From contig OZ245872.1 in NCBI GenBank assembly GCA_965229345.1, positions 124,001-188,000 of the forward strand: a stretch of 64,000 nt of DNA, written 5' to 3'. Numbering within the stretch: the first letter of the stretch is position 1; each line of letters starts with the position of its first letter. The notes under the pieces are model-generated. The model was not told the origin of the DNA, ran no database searches, and was given only the letters and a program-made list of their open reading frames with translations. Below, in pieces: positions 15,988 to 23,446 of this stretch. This DNA is from PBB1 sp965229345 (GTDB lineage Bacteria; Pseudomonadota; Gammaproteobacteria; Burkholderiales; Burkholderiaceae_C). Position numbers and translations under genes: made by a program.

Positions 15988-17577
15988 TCACACGATCTTG
16001 AACCGTGCCACCGACTGCTTGAGTTCGTCGGCGGTATTCGACAGCTCGCGCACCATCTGCGCCGTCGAGCGTGTGCCCTCGCCAGTCTGCTCCGTCACGG
16101 CAAAGATGTGCTGGATGTTGGCGGCCACCACATTCGCCGATTGGGCTTCACCCAGCGCGCGACTGGAGATGTCGGTGATCAGGTCGGACAGCTGGTGCGA
16201 CACGCGGTCGATGTCATTGAGTGCGTTGCCTGCCGCGTCGGTGAGCCGGGTTCCCTCGACCACGCCCTGGGTCGAACGCTCCATGGCGGCCACCGCGTCC
16301 AGGGTGTCGGTCTGGATCGCCTTGACCAGTGCGGCAATCTGCCGGGTCGCATCGGCCGAGCGCTCGGCCAGCCGCTGCACTTCTTCGGCCACCACCGAGA
16401 AGCCGCGCCCGGCTTCGCCCGCTGAGGCGGCCTGGATGGCAGCGTTCAGTGCCAGCACGTTGGTCTGCTCGGTGATGTCGGAGATCAGTTCGGTGATCTC
16501 GCCGATCTCCTGCGACGACTCACCGAGTCGCTTGATGCGCTTGGAGGTTTCCTGGATCTGGTCGCGGATGGTGTTCATGCCGCCGATGGTGTCCTGCACC
16601 GCTTTCAGACCGGATTCGGTGGCCGTCAACGATTGGCGTGCCACGGCCGCCGTCTGCTGCGCCTGTGCCGATACCTCGTTGATGCGCCCGGCCATCTGCA
16701 GCACCGACTCTCCGGTGTCGCGGATTTCGCGCAGCTGTTCGCTGGACGCGGCCATCAGCTCGGTGGAGGTGGCGTCGACGAGCTGGGTGGTTTCAGTCAC
16801 CCGACTCACCGTGCCCTGCACCTGCGCGACCAGCGTTCGCAGTTCTTCCACCGTGTAGTTGACCGAGTCGGCAATGGCGCCGGTGATGTCCTCGGTCACG
16901 GTGGCCTGCTGTGTCAGATCGCCCTCGGCAACGCTTTGCAGCTCATTCATCAAACGCAAGATGGCGGCCTGGTTGGCATCGTTGACTCGCTTGGCTTCGC
17001 CTTGCAACCGCTCGGCATCGAGCCGTTGCTCTTCCATCTGCTGCGCGCGCTGTGCCTGCTCGACGGCAAACAGCTTGCGCTGCCCCAGCGCACCGCCGAA
17101 CAGCGCCAACGCGGCCACCAGCAGCAGCCCGGCCACGCCCTGGTGAGACGACCCGCCTTCGCCCGACAGGAGGGACATCAGCACGACCGCCAGAACACCG
17201 ATCATGCCGATCCAGATCAGCGCGGTCAGCCATTTCTGCTGTTGCGCGACCGGCCGGTTGGCGAGCAATGGAACACCTGCTGCGCTGCTGACGGCAGCCG
17301 CTGGTGCGGGTTGAGACCGCGACTCGGCGAAATCGGCCATGCCGGAAGGAGCCGACTCGGAAATGATGGACGGGTCGAACTCACGCACGCCACGTCCACC
17401 GATGCCCTCGAGTACCACGGTGCGTTCCATGTCCATGTCGATCTCCAGTGGCGCCCGGTTGTCCGGCAGGTGATGGCCTTCCCTCGACGCGGGCGCTGGC
17501 ACGTCGGAAAAGCGGGTGTCTGGCACATCGGTGCTGTGCCCCGGCTCGGATTTCTTCAGTTTGTCCAGGAAAGCCAT
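15988..17577 (-). CDS. pilJ: PilJ-like methyl-accepting transducer without periplasmic sensor domain
   Basis: The 529-residue transducer has a 115-residue polar N-terminus, two membrane segments at about 117-137 and 147-165 separated by only about nine residues (SGEGGSSHQ), then a HAMP/PilJ-like linker (EGDLTQQATVTEDITGAIAD) and a coiled-coil signalling domain. The kinase-contact tip is ITEQTNVLALNAAIQAASAG, and the end ELKQSVARFKIV resembles PilJ. Pseudomonas PilJ (682 residues) carries a large periplasmic domain between its two membrane helices; here that is missing, so any sensing must be cytoplasmic or within the membrane. It lies between pilI and pilL. No CheR/PilK or CheB is encoded nearby. 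Confidence 0.88.
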   Translation of the reverse strand: MAFLDKLKKSEPGHSTDVPDTRFSDVPAPASREGHHLPDNRAPLEIDMDMERTVVLEGIGGRGVREFDPSIISESAPSGMADFAESRSQPAPAAAVSSAAGVPLLANRPVAQQQKWLTALIWIGMIGVLAVVLMSLLSGEGGSSHQGVAGLLLVAALALFGGALGQRKLFAVEQAQRAQQMEEQRLDAERLQGEAKRVNDANQAAILRLMNELQSVAEGDLTQQATVTEDITGAIADSVNYTVEELRTLVAQVQGTVSRVTETTQLVDATSTELMAASSEQLREIRDTGESVLQMAGRINEVSAQAQQTAAVARQSLTATESGLKAVQDTIGGMNTIRDQIQETSKRIKRLGESSQEIGEITELISDITEQTNVLALNAAIQAASAGEAGRGFSVVAEEVQRLAERSADATRQIAALVKAIQTDTLDAVAAMERSTQGVVEGTRLTDAAGNALNDIDRVSHQLSDLITDISSRALGEAQSANVVAANIQHIFAVTEQTGEGTRSTAQMVRELSNTADELKQSVARFKIV

Positions 17578-17682
17578 GGAATCCTCGCTCAGCGATTGTG
17601 TTGATTCGCAGGGTGCCTGACCCGCCGATATCGTGGCCTTCCAGCCGCCAGTTCGTCGAATGCGTCACACCGCCAAAGCGAC

Positions 17683-17696
17683 GCGCCGCCCGGCGC
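17683..17696 (-). other. Short GC hairpin in the pilI-pilJ gap
   Basis: A perfect six-base inverted repeat (GCGCCG, two-base loop, CGGCGC) begins two bases after the pilI stop on the minus strand, inside the 121-base pilI-pilJ gap. There is no following T run, so it is not a classical terminator. It could stabilise the upstream mRNA segment or be chance in GC-rich DNA. Confidence 0.25.
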
Positions 17697-17698
17697 AG

Positions 17699-18223
17699 TC
17701 ATCGAACGATCTTCAAAAAAGCGGGGTGCCTGACCAGGCGGGCAAGACTGATCTCCTGCCAGGTCCGACCGCTCGCATCGCGCCATCGCGACCCGACGAA
17801 CGACGGCACCGAGGCAGTTGGCGAGTCCGCAGGCTCTGCCGACAACTGGTCTTCACCGCGCAGCCCCGCCAGGCGATCGACAAGGAGCACCGCATTCATG
17901 TCCAGCGATGTGTTGAACCCCACCAGCATCGCCTGGTCTCGTCCTTCGGAGGAGGCACCGACACCCAGGAAGCCGGACAGATCCACCACGCCATGCAACT
18001 GCCCGCGCAGATTGGCCACGCCCAGGAACCAGGCCTGCGCGTGCGAGACCGCCGCCACCGGCGACATCGAAAAAATCTCACCCGCCTCCTGAAGCGGAAA
18101 CAGGAATCCGCGCCGGCCGCACTCGACGGCCAGCCAGGCGCGCCCACGCACGGTCGAGCGCGCGTCTTGTAAACGCTGCGCCAGGCGGTTCTGCAAAGCG
18201 CGCAGTGCTTCCTTGTCGGCCAT
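17699..18223 (-). CDS. pilI: CheW-like coupling protein PilI
   Basis: The 174-residue protein is a CheW-domain adaptor linking the PilJ transducer to the PilL kinase in the type IV pilus-type chemosensory array. The CheW fold is seen in GRAWLAVECGRRGFLFPLQEAGEIF, whose first part starts near residue 27, and in the conserved core AWFLGVANLRGQLHGVVDLSGFLG, recognisable by VANLRGQ followed by VVDLSGFL. The first 25 residues form a charged helix (ALRALQNRLAQRL). It lies between pilH (81 bases upstream) and pilJ (121 bases downstream), all on the minus strand. The order G-H-I-J-L matches Pseudomonas and other pilus-chemosensory loci. Confidence 0.9.
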   Translation of the reverse strand: MADKEALRALQNRLAQRLQDARSTVRGRAWLAVECGRRGFLFPLQEAGEIFSMSPVAAVSHAQAWFLGVANLRGQLHGVVDLSGFLGVGASSEGRDQAMLVGFNTSLDMNAVLLVDRLAGLRGEDQLSAEPADSPTASVPSFVGSRWRDASGRTWQEISLARLVRHPAFLKIVR

Positions 18224-18304
18224 GGAGGGTAGGTGTCGCTGCGGTTTCAGGTCAACGGCACGAGGGGTGCCGGTCGATCACATGGCGGGATGACACCGCT
18301 TTCA

Positions 18305-18670
18305 TCAGCCGAAGGCACGGATCTTGGCCGTCAGCTCTGCGGCATTCACCGGCTTGACGATGTAGTCGCGTGCACCTTGCCGTATGCCCCAGACCTTGTC
18401 GGTTTCCTGATTCTTGCTGGTACACATGATGACGGGCACCCTGGAGAAGCGCGGATCGCGGGTGATCGAACGGGTCAATTGAAACCCGTTCTGGCCTGGC
18501 ATGACCACATCCATCAGGATCAGGTCGGGGGTTTGTTCTTCCAGTCGGCGCATCGCCTCTTCACCGTTCTCGGCGGTGCGCACGGCATACCCCTGCTTCT
18601 TCAGCAGGTCCGACACGAAATAGAGCTCTGTCTTCGAATCGTCGACCAACAGAATGTTCTTGATTGCCAT
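18305..18670 (-). CDS. pilH: Response regulator PilH (single receiver domain)
   Basis: This 121-residue stand-alone receiver has the acidic pair in LLVDDSKTELYFV, the phosphoacceptor aspartate in LILMDVVMPGQNGFQ, the Ser/Thr position in VIMCTSKNQ and Lys in YIVKPVNAAEL. In Pseudomonas, PilH affects the retraction side of twitching or acts as a phosphate sink. The ATG at 18670 has a GAGG Shine-Dalgarno element eight bases upstream, which rules out the longer frame from 18745. It sits between pilG and pilI. A WGIRQGARDYIVKPV segment before the C-terminus is typical of PilH. Confidence 0.92.
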   Translation of the reverse strand: MAIKNILLVDDSKTELYFVSDLLKKQGYAVRTAENGEEAMRRLEEQTPDLILMDVVMPGQNGFQLTRSITRDPRFSRVPVIMCTSKNQETDKVWGIRQGARDYIVKPVNAAELTAKIRAFG

Positions 18671-18751
18671 TTCTTGTCCTCGGAAGTCGATTTCAGTGCC
18701 CAACTTCTTCGAGAAGCAAGCCGTGCGCCGCGAAAACAATGACAAAAAGCG

Positions 18752-19168
18752 TCAGTTCTGCGACACCGCGACGTCTTCCTTCAGATGCAGGCGAACCGCC
18801 TCCAGCAACTGGTCCTTGGTGAACGGCTTGGTCAGGTAATCCTGCGAGCCGACCATCCGACCGCGTGCCTTGTCGAACAGACCGTCCTTGGACGACAGCA
18901 TGATCACCGGCACGTCGGCGTAGCGGCTGTTGCGCTTGATGATGGCGCAGGTCTGGTAGCCGTCCAGGCGCGGCATCAGGATGTCGCAGAAGATCAGCGC
19001 GGGCGCATGGTCATTGACCTTGGACAGCGCGTCGAAACCGTCTTCGGCCAGAAAAACGTCGTAGCCGCCCTGCTTGAGAAAGATTTCCGCGCTGCGGCGG
19101 ATGGTGTTGCTGTCGTCGATGACCAGCACCCTGGTCTTGGGCGTGGTCGCCCCATCGTCACTGTCCAC
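18752..19168 (-). CDS. pilG: Response regulator PilG (single receiver domain)
   Basis: This is a single receiver domain with VLVIDDSNTIRRSAEIFL, phosphoacceptor Asp in LIFCDILMPRLDGYQ, a Ser pair in VIMLSSKDGLFDKARGR and Lys in YLTKPFTKDQLLEA. PilG homologues drive pilus extension in Pseudomonas. The start is uncertain. In-frame starts are an ATG at 19183, an ATG at 19174 and a GTG at 19168. The best Shine-Dalgarno element, AGGAGA, lies immediately before the 19174 ATG and six bases before the 19168 GTG, so the GTG is preferred (138 residues). It is the first gene of the pil operon, 51 bases downstream of the rubredoxin stop on the same strand. Confidence 0.9.
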   Translation of the reverse strand: MDSDDGATTPKTRVLVIDDSNTIRRSAEIFLKQGGYDVFLAEDGFDALSKVNDHAPALIFCDILMPRLDGYQTCAIIKRNSRYADVPVIMLSSKDGLFDKARGRMVGSQDYLTKPFTKDQLLEAVRLHLKEDVAVSQN

Positions 19169-19219
19169 TGACATTCTCCTCATCAGGGCACGGCCGTGCC
19201 CCGCCTGTCGGGTTATCGG

Positions 19220-19393
19220 TCAGATCTGCACCATCTCAAAGTCTTCTTTTCGGGCGCCGCATTCAGGGCAGGTCCAATTCATCGGAATATCTTCCCAGCG
19301 GGTGCCAGGCGCGATGTGATGCTCGGGGTCACCTGCGGCCTCGTCATATATCCAGCCGCAGATCAGGCACATCCAGGTTCGAGGGTCGGTCAC
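19220..19393 (-). CDS. Rubredoxin
   Basis: This 57-residue protein is a one-iron rubredoxin, a small cytoplasmic electron carrier. Four iron-binding cysteines are in TWMCLICGWIYDE (Cys9, Cys12) and NWTCPECGARKEDFEMV (Cys42, Cys45). The most likely start is the GTG at 19391-19393, since the only ATG (residue 8) lies next to the first cysteine and a stop lies further upstream in frame. It is divergent from thiD, with a 164-base shared intergenic region, and upstream of pilG on the same strand. A rubredoxin next to thiD and hemL recurs in Burkholderiales; its redox partner is not evident from the sequence. Confidence 0.93.
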   Translation of the reverse strand: MTDPRTWMCLICGWIYDEAAGDPEHHIAPGTRWEDIPMNWTCPECGARKEDFEMVQI

Positions 19394-19557
19394 GGTGACT
19401 TTGGACGGGTCATTACAATCAAAATCATTCTACCGACGCAGGCCCTGCCTGCGATGTTTCCTGTGCGTCAGGTTGTCTCGCAGCGCCACGCAGCTCCATT
19501 CGTCACCGGTCACAGCCCCGCGGGCGCGCCTTCCCTTCCACACCCGAGTCTTCCGCC

Positions 19558-20496
19558 ATGACCGCACAACCCCAGGCGACCACCGACCCCACTGACGAGG
19601 TGCAGGAAGCGCCGTCGCCGGCCTGCGTGATGAGCTTCAATGCGTCGGACGCCACGGGCGCAGGCGGCGTCAGTGGCGACGTCGCCACCATCGCGGCCAT
19701 GGGGGCGCACGCGCTGCCGGTCATCACCTCCATCGTTCTGCGCGACACGGCCGAGGTGTTCGATCACCACCCGATCGATCCCGACGTGGTTGCAGAACAA
19801 GCGCGCAACGTGCTCGAGGACATCACGATCGCCGCCTGGAAGGTCGGCTTTCTCGGTTCGGCCGAGGCGGTCGGCGCGGTGGCCGAGATCCTGTCGGACT
19901 ACCCGGATGTGCCCCTGGTTGCCTACATGCCGAGCCTGTCGTGGCTGGAGGAAGACCAGCAGCAGGCTTATCTGGACGCGTTTCGCGAACTGGTGCTGCC
20001 GCAGACCGAGGTGCTGGTCGGCAGCCACCAGACGCTGACCGACTTCCTGCTGCCCGATTGGGACGCCGACCGTCCCGCCTCGCCACGCGAACTGGCGGTG
20101 GCAGCAGCGGAACATGGCGCCAACTTCGTGCTGGTCACCAGCGTGCTGGTCACCAGTGGCAAGAGCGCCGACCAGCACCTCGACAACGTGCTGGCGTCGC
20201 CGCAGGGTGCGCTGACGGGCGAGAAATTCGAGCGCTTCGACGCCAGTTTCATCGCAGCCGGCGACACGCTGTCAGCGTCACTGGCCGCCCTGCTGGCCTC
20301 GGGCAGCGAGTTGCACAACGCCGTCGGCGAATCGCTGGCCTTCCTCGATCAGGCACTGGATGCCGGCTTTCGTCCGGGCATGGGCAATGTCGTGCCAGAT
20401 CGCTTCTTCTGGGCGCTGGCCCCCGGAGAGGAAGAGGAAGGCGCAGACAGCGACAGCATGCCCCCCGATGCGCCGGGCTCCCGGCACATCCACTGA
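19558..20496 (+). CDS. thiD: ThiD-like hydroxymethylpyrimidine/phosphomethylpyrimidine kinase, divergent
   Basis: The 312-residue protein belongs to the PfkB/ribokinase superfamily, closest to ThiD, which phosphorylates hydroxymethylpyrimidine twice in thiamine synthesis. The substrate loop reads SFNASDATGAGGVSGDV instead of the usual GSDPSGGAG-type sequence, and the anion hole/catalytic base region is AAGDTLSASLAALLA (catalytic Asp retained). An Asp/Glu-rich C-terminal extension of about 25 residues follows VPDRFFWALAP. VLVTSVLVTSG contains a five-residue duplication. It precedes hemL by 54 bases on the same strand. Because the loop is atypical, a role other than thiamine synthesis (for example in vitamin B6 salvage or haem-linked) remains possible. 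Confidence 0.75.
   Translation: MTAQPQATTDPTDEVQEAPSPACVMSFNASDATGAGGVSGDVATIAAMGAHALPVITSIVLRDTAEVFDHHPIDPDVVAEQARNVLEDITIAAWKVGFLGSAEAVGAVAEILSDYPDVPLVAYMPSLSWLEEDQQQAYLDAFRELVLPQTEVLVGSHQTLTDFLLPDWDADRPASPRELAVAAAEHGANFVLVTSVLVTSGKSADQHLDNVLASPQGALTGEKFERFDASFIAAGDTLSASLAALLASGSELHNAVGESLAFLDQALDAGFRPGMGNVVPDRFFWALAPGEEEEGADSDSMPPDAPGSRHIH
20128..20157 (+). repeat. 15-base tandem duplication inside thiD
   Basis: Two adjacent 15-base units (GTGCTGGTCACCAGC and GTGCTGGTCACCAGT) differ at the last base only. They encode VLVTS twice within the ThiD-like protein, keeping the frame. The unit lies in a beta strand next to the nucleotide-binding region of the family, so it may be a recent slippage event or a tolerated insertion. 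Confidence 0.8.
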
Positions 20497-20550
20497 CACT
20501 CGGCCGGACCGACCGGCCTCACCGCCTTCATCGGCACCTCATCGATCGCC

Positions 20551-21843
20551 ATGACTTCCACCAACGCACAGCTTTTCGAACGCGCCCAGCGCGTCATCCC
20601 GGGTGGCGTGAACTCGCCGGTGCGCGCCTTTCGCGCCGTTGGCGGCACGCCTCGCTTCATCGCGCGCGCGCAGGGCCCGTATATCTTTGATGCCGAAGGC
20701 AAGCGCTACATCGACTACATCGGCTCCTGGGGACCGATGATCCTGGGCCACGGCCACCCGGCGGTGCTCGATGCGGTGCAGAAGGCCGCACTCGAAGGCT
20801 TCTCGTTCGGTGCGCCCACCGAGCGCGAGATCGAACTCGCCGAGGAAATCCTGAAACTGGTGCCCAGCATGGACCAGGTGAGGCTGGTCAGCTCAGGCAC
20901 TGAAGCGGCGATGAGCGCGCTGCGGCTGGCGCGCGGCGCCACCGGCCGCAACAAGATCGTCAAGTTCGAGGGCTGCTACCACGGCCATGCCGATGCCTTG
21001 CTGGTCAAGGCAGGCTCGGGTCTGGCCACCTTCGGCAACCCGACGAGTGCCGGCGTGCCAGACGACGTGGTCAAGCACACGGTGGTGCTCGAGTACAACA
21101 ACGTGGCCCAGCTCGAGGAAGCGTTCAGCCTGCACGCGGCCGACATGGCCTGCGTGATGATCGAGCCGATCTGCGGCAACATGAACTTCGTGCGCGCCAG
21201 CGTGCCCTTCATGACCCGGCTGCGCGAGCTGTGCACGAAGCACGGCGTGCTGCTCGTGTTCGACGAAGTGATGACCGGCTTCCGCGTCGCGCTCGGCGGC
21301 GCGCAAAGCCTGTATGCGAAGCTGATTCCTGGCTTCGCGCCCGACATCAGCGTCTTCGGCAAGGTGATCGGCGGCGGCATGCCGCTGGCAGCCTTTGGCG
21401 GGCGGCGCGCGGTGATGGCGCAGCTGGCACCGTTGGGCCCGGTCTACCAGGCCGGCACGCTGTCGGGGAACCCGGTGGCCACGGCGTGCGGGCTGGCCAC
21501 GTTGCGCGAAATCCAGAAGCCCGGCTTCTACGAGGCCTTGGCCGCCAGCACCCGTCACATGGTTGACGGGCTCGCAGGGGCAGCCAAGGCGGCGGGTGTG
21601 CCAATGGCCACCGATTGCGAGGGCGGCATGTTCGGCTTCTTCTTCGCCTCGGAACTGCCGCAGAACTATCCCGCGGTGCTGGCGACGGACAAGGAACGAT
21701 TCAACCGCTTCTTCCATGCGATGCTCGACCGCGGGGTCTACCTGGCGCCGGCCTTGTATGAAGCCGGCTTTGTCAGTGCAGCGCATCGGCCGGAAGACAT
21801 TGCATCGACCATCGACGCCGCGGCACAGGCCTTGCAATCCTGA
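20551..21843 (+). CDS. hemL: Glutamate-1-semialdehyde 2,1-aminomutase
   Basis: The 430-residue class III aminotransferase makes 5-aminolevulinate from glutamate-1-semialdehyde, the C5 route to haem. It starts ERAQRVIPGGVNSPVRAF, as the family does; SSGTEAAMSALRLARG binds the PLP phosphate; and the Schiff-base lysine is in GKVIGGGMPLAAFGG at about residue 271. GAPTEREIELAEEI and the C-terminal AHRPEDIASTIDAAAQAL are also typical. It follows thiD by 54 bases and precedes mpl by 66, all on the plus strand. The length equals the usual 425-430 residues, and nothing is missing. Confidence 0.97.
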   Translation: MTSTNAQLFERAQRVIPGGVNSPVRAFRAVGGTPRFIARAQGPYIFDAEGKRYIDYIGSWGPMILGHGHPAVLDAVQKAALEGFSFGAPTEREIELAEEILKLVPSMDQVRLVSSGTEAAMSALRLARGATGRNKIVKFEGCYHGHADALLVKAGSGLATFGNPTSAGVPDDVVKHTVVLEYNNVAQLEEAFSLHAADMACVMIEPICGNMNFVRASVPFMTRLRELCTKHGVLLVFDEVMTGFRVALGGAQSLYAKLIPGFAPDISVFGKVIGGGMPLAAFGGRRAVMAQLAPLGPVYQAGTLSGNPVATACGLATLREIQKPGFYEALAASTRHMVDGLAGAAKAAGVPMATDCEGGMFGFFFASELPQNYPAVLATDKERFNRFFHAMLDRGVYLAPALYEAGFVSAAHRPEDIASTIDAAAQALQS

Positions 21844-21909
21844 TACTGACCGCCTGCTGCCGGCGCCGGCGTCACGGGCCGGCATCAGCATCCTGAACAT
21901 CGCGACTCC

Positions 21910-23304
21910 ATGCACATCCACATCCTGGGCATCTGCGGCACCTTCATGGGAGGGCTGGCGGCCCTGGCGCGCGAGGCCGGGCACCGGGTGACCGGCTGCG
22001 ACAGCGGCGTCTACCCGCCGATGAGCGACCAGCTGCGCGCGCTCGGCATCGAGCTGATGGAAGGCTACGGCGCCGACCAGCTGGCACTGCGCCCTGATGT
22101 GTTCGTGGTCGGCAATGTGGTGACACGCGGCAACCCGCTGATGGAAGCCGTGCTCGACGCTGGTGCGGCGTACACCAGCGGCCCGCAGTGGCTGGCAGAG
22201 CAGGTGCTGCAGGGCCGTCATGTGCTGGCGGTGGCCGGCACCCACGGCAAGACGACGACCACCGCGATGCTCGCCTGGATCCTGGAGAAGGCCGGGCTGG
22301 CGCCGGGTTTCCTGGTCGGCGGGGTGCCGCTGAATTTCGGCGTGTCCGCTCGATTGGGATCGACCAGCGCGAGTGCACCGTTCGTCATCGAGGCCGATGA
22401 GTACGACACCGCCTTCTTCGACAAGCGCAGCAAGTTCGTCCACTACCGCGCGCGCACCGCGGTGCTGAACAACCTGGAGTTCGACCACGCCGACATCTTC
22501 GACAACCTGGCGGCCATCGAGCGGCAGTTCCACCACCTGGTGCGCACCGTGCCCTCGCAAGGGCGCCTGGTCGTCAATGCGCGCGACGAGGCGCTGCAGC
22601 GGGTGCTGGGCGTCGGCTGCTGGAGCGAGGTGGTGCGCTTCGGCGCGCGCAAGGAAACGCCCGGTGAGTGGCGCGCCCGCGGCGAGCCGCATGCCTTCGA
22701 TGTGCTGCGCGGCAGCATGCGGCAAGCGCGCGTCGAGTGGGCGCTGGCCGGTGAACACAACCAGCTGAACGCGCTGGCAGCCATCGCAGCAGCCGACCAC
22801 CTCGGCGTGCCCGCGGAGGTCGCGGCCCAGGCGCTGTCGAGCTTCGAGAACGTGCGCCGCCGGCTCGAGCTGCGCGGCAGCGTGGCAGGTGTCAGCGTCT
22901 ACGACGATTTCGCGCACCACCCGACCGCGATGCGCACCACGATCAACGGCCTGCGCCGGCAGATCGATGCGCGCTGGAATCCGGCCACGCAGGCGCGGCC
23001 GCGCATCCTCGCGGTGTTCGAGCCCCGCTCCAACACGATGAAACAAGGCACGATGAAGGCCCAGCTGCCCTGGGCGCTGGAAGAGGCCGACCTGTCGTTT
23101 TGCCACAGTGGGGGCCTCGACTGGGATGCGACGCAAGCCTTGGCGCCGCTGGGCAAGCTGGCCTCGGTCAGCGACCGCATCGACACGCTGGTCGCACAGG
23201 TCACGGCAGCTGCCCAGCCTGGTGACCACGTGCTGTGCATGAGCAATGGCGGCTTCGGCGGCGTGCACGAGCTGCTGCTGAAGGCGCTGGCAGCCAGGGG
23301 CTGA
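21910..23304 (+). CDS. mpl: UDP-N-acetylmuramate:L-alanyl-gamma-D-glutamyl-meso-diaminopimelate ligase
   Basis: The 464-residue Mur ligase attaches recycled tripeptide from cell-wall turnover to UDP-MurNAc. It has the Rossmann opening MHIHILGICGTFMGGLA, the ATP loop GTHGKTTTT at 110-118, EADEYDTAFFDKRSKF, and NNLEFDHADIF typical of Mpl rather than MurC. The C-terminal domain has DDFAHHPTA and FEPRSNTMK. It complements the de novo enzymes of the dcw cluster 6 kb away. MurC at 29837-31285 is the related biosynthetic enzyme; the EPRSNTMK motif and the lack of the MurC N-terminus separate the two. Confidence 0.95.
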   Translation: MHIHILGICGTFMGGLAALAREAGHRVTGCDSGVYPPMSDQLRALGIELMEGYGADQLALRPDVFVVGNVVTRGNPLMEAVLDAGAAYTSGPQWLAEQVLQGRHVLAVAGTHGKTTTTAMLAWILEKAGLAPGFLVGGVPLNFGVSARLGSTSASAPFVIEADEYDTAFFDKRSKFVHYRARTAVLNNLEFDHADIFDNLAAIERQFHHLVRTVPSQGRLVVNARDEALQRVLGVGCWSEVVRFGARKETPGEWRARGEPHAFDVLRGSMRQARVEWALAGEHNQLNALAAIAAADHLGVPAEVAAQALSSFENVRRRLELRGSVAGVSVYDDFAHHPTAMRTTINGLRRQIDARWNPATQARPRILAVFEPRSNTMKQGTMKAQLPWALEEADLSFCHSGGLDWDATQALAPLGKLASVSDRIDTLVAQVTAAAQPGDHVLCMSNGGFGGVHELLLKALAARG

Positions 23305-23413
23305 GCCCTTGCCAGAAGTGCCACCGGAGTCCACGGCGGGAAGAGCGCCGGGCCGCCCCCAAGCCGGACCGCATTCAGGGGACACACAGGGGCCCCTTCA
23401 TGACCCAAGGGGA

Positions 23414-23437
23414 TCGCTCGACGGGTGCGTCGAGCGA
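23414..23437. repeat. Perfect 9-base inverted repeat upstream of the esterase gene
   Basis: TCGCTCGAC and GTCGAGCGA are exact inverted copies separated by six bases (GGGTGC). The hairpin lies in the 142-base mpl-esterase gap and ends ten bases before the probable CTG start, so it covers or borders the GAGGGG ribosome-binding element. It may affect translation of the esterase, or it may act as mRNA-end structure for mpl; there is no T run. Confidence 0.5.
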
Positions 23438-23446
23438 GGGGCGCCA

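Noticed and set aside
20893..23385. An 830-codon open frame on the minus strand opposite hemL and mpl
   Set aside because: It is antisense to two well-conserved genes and its product is His/Gln/Arg-rich low complexity, as expected from the shadow frame of GC-rich coding DNA.
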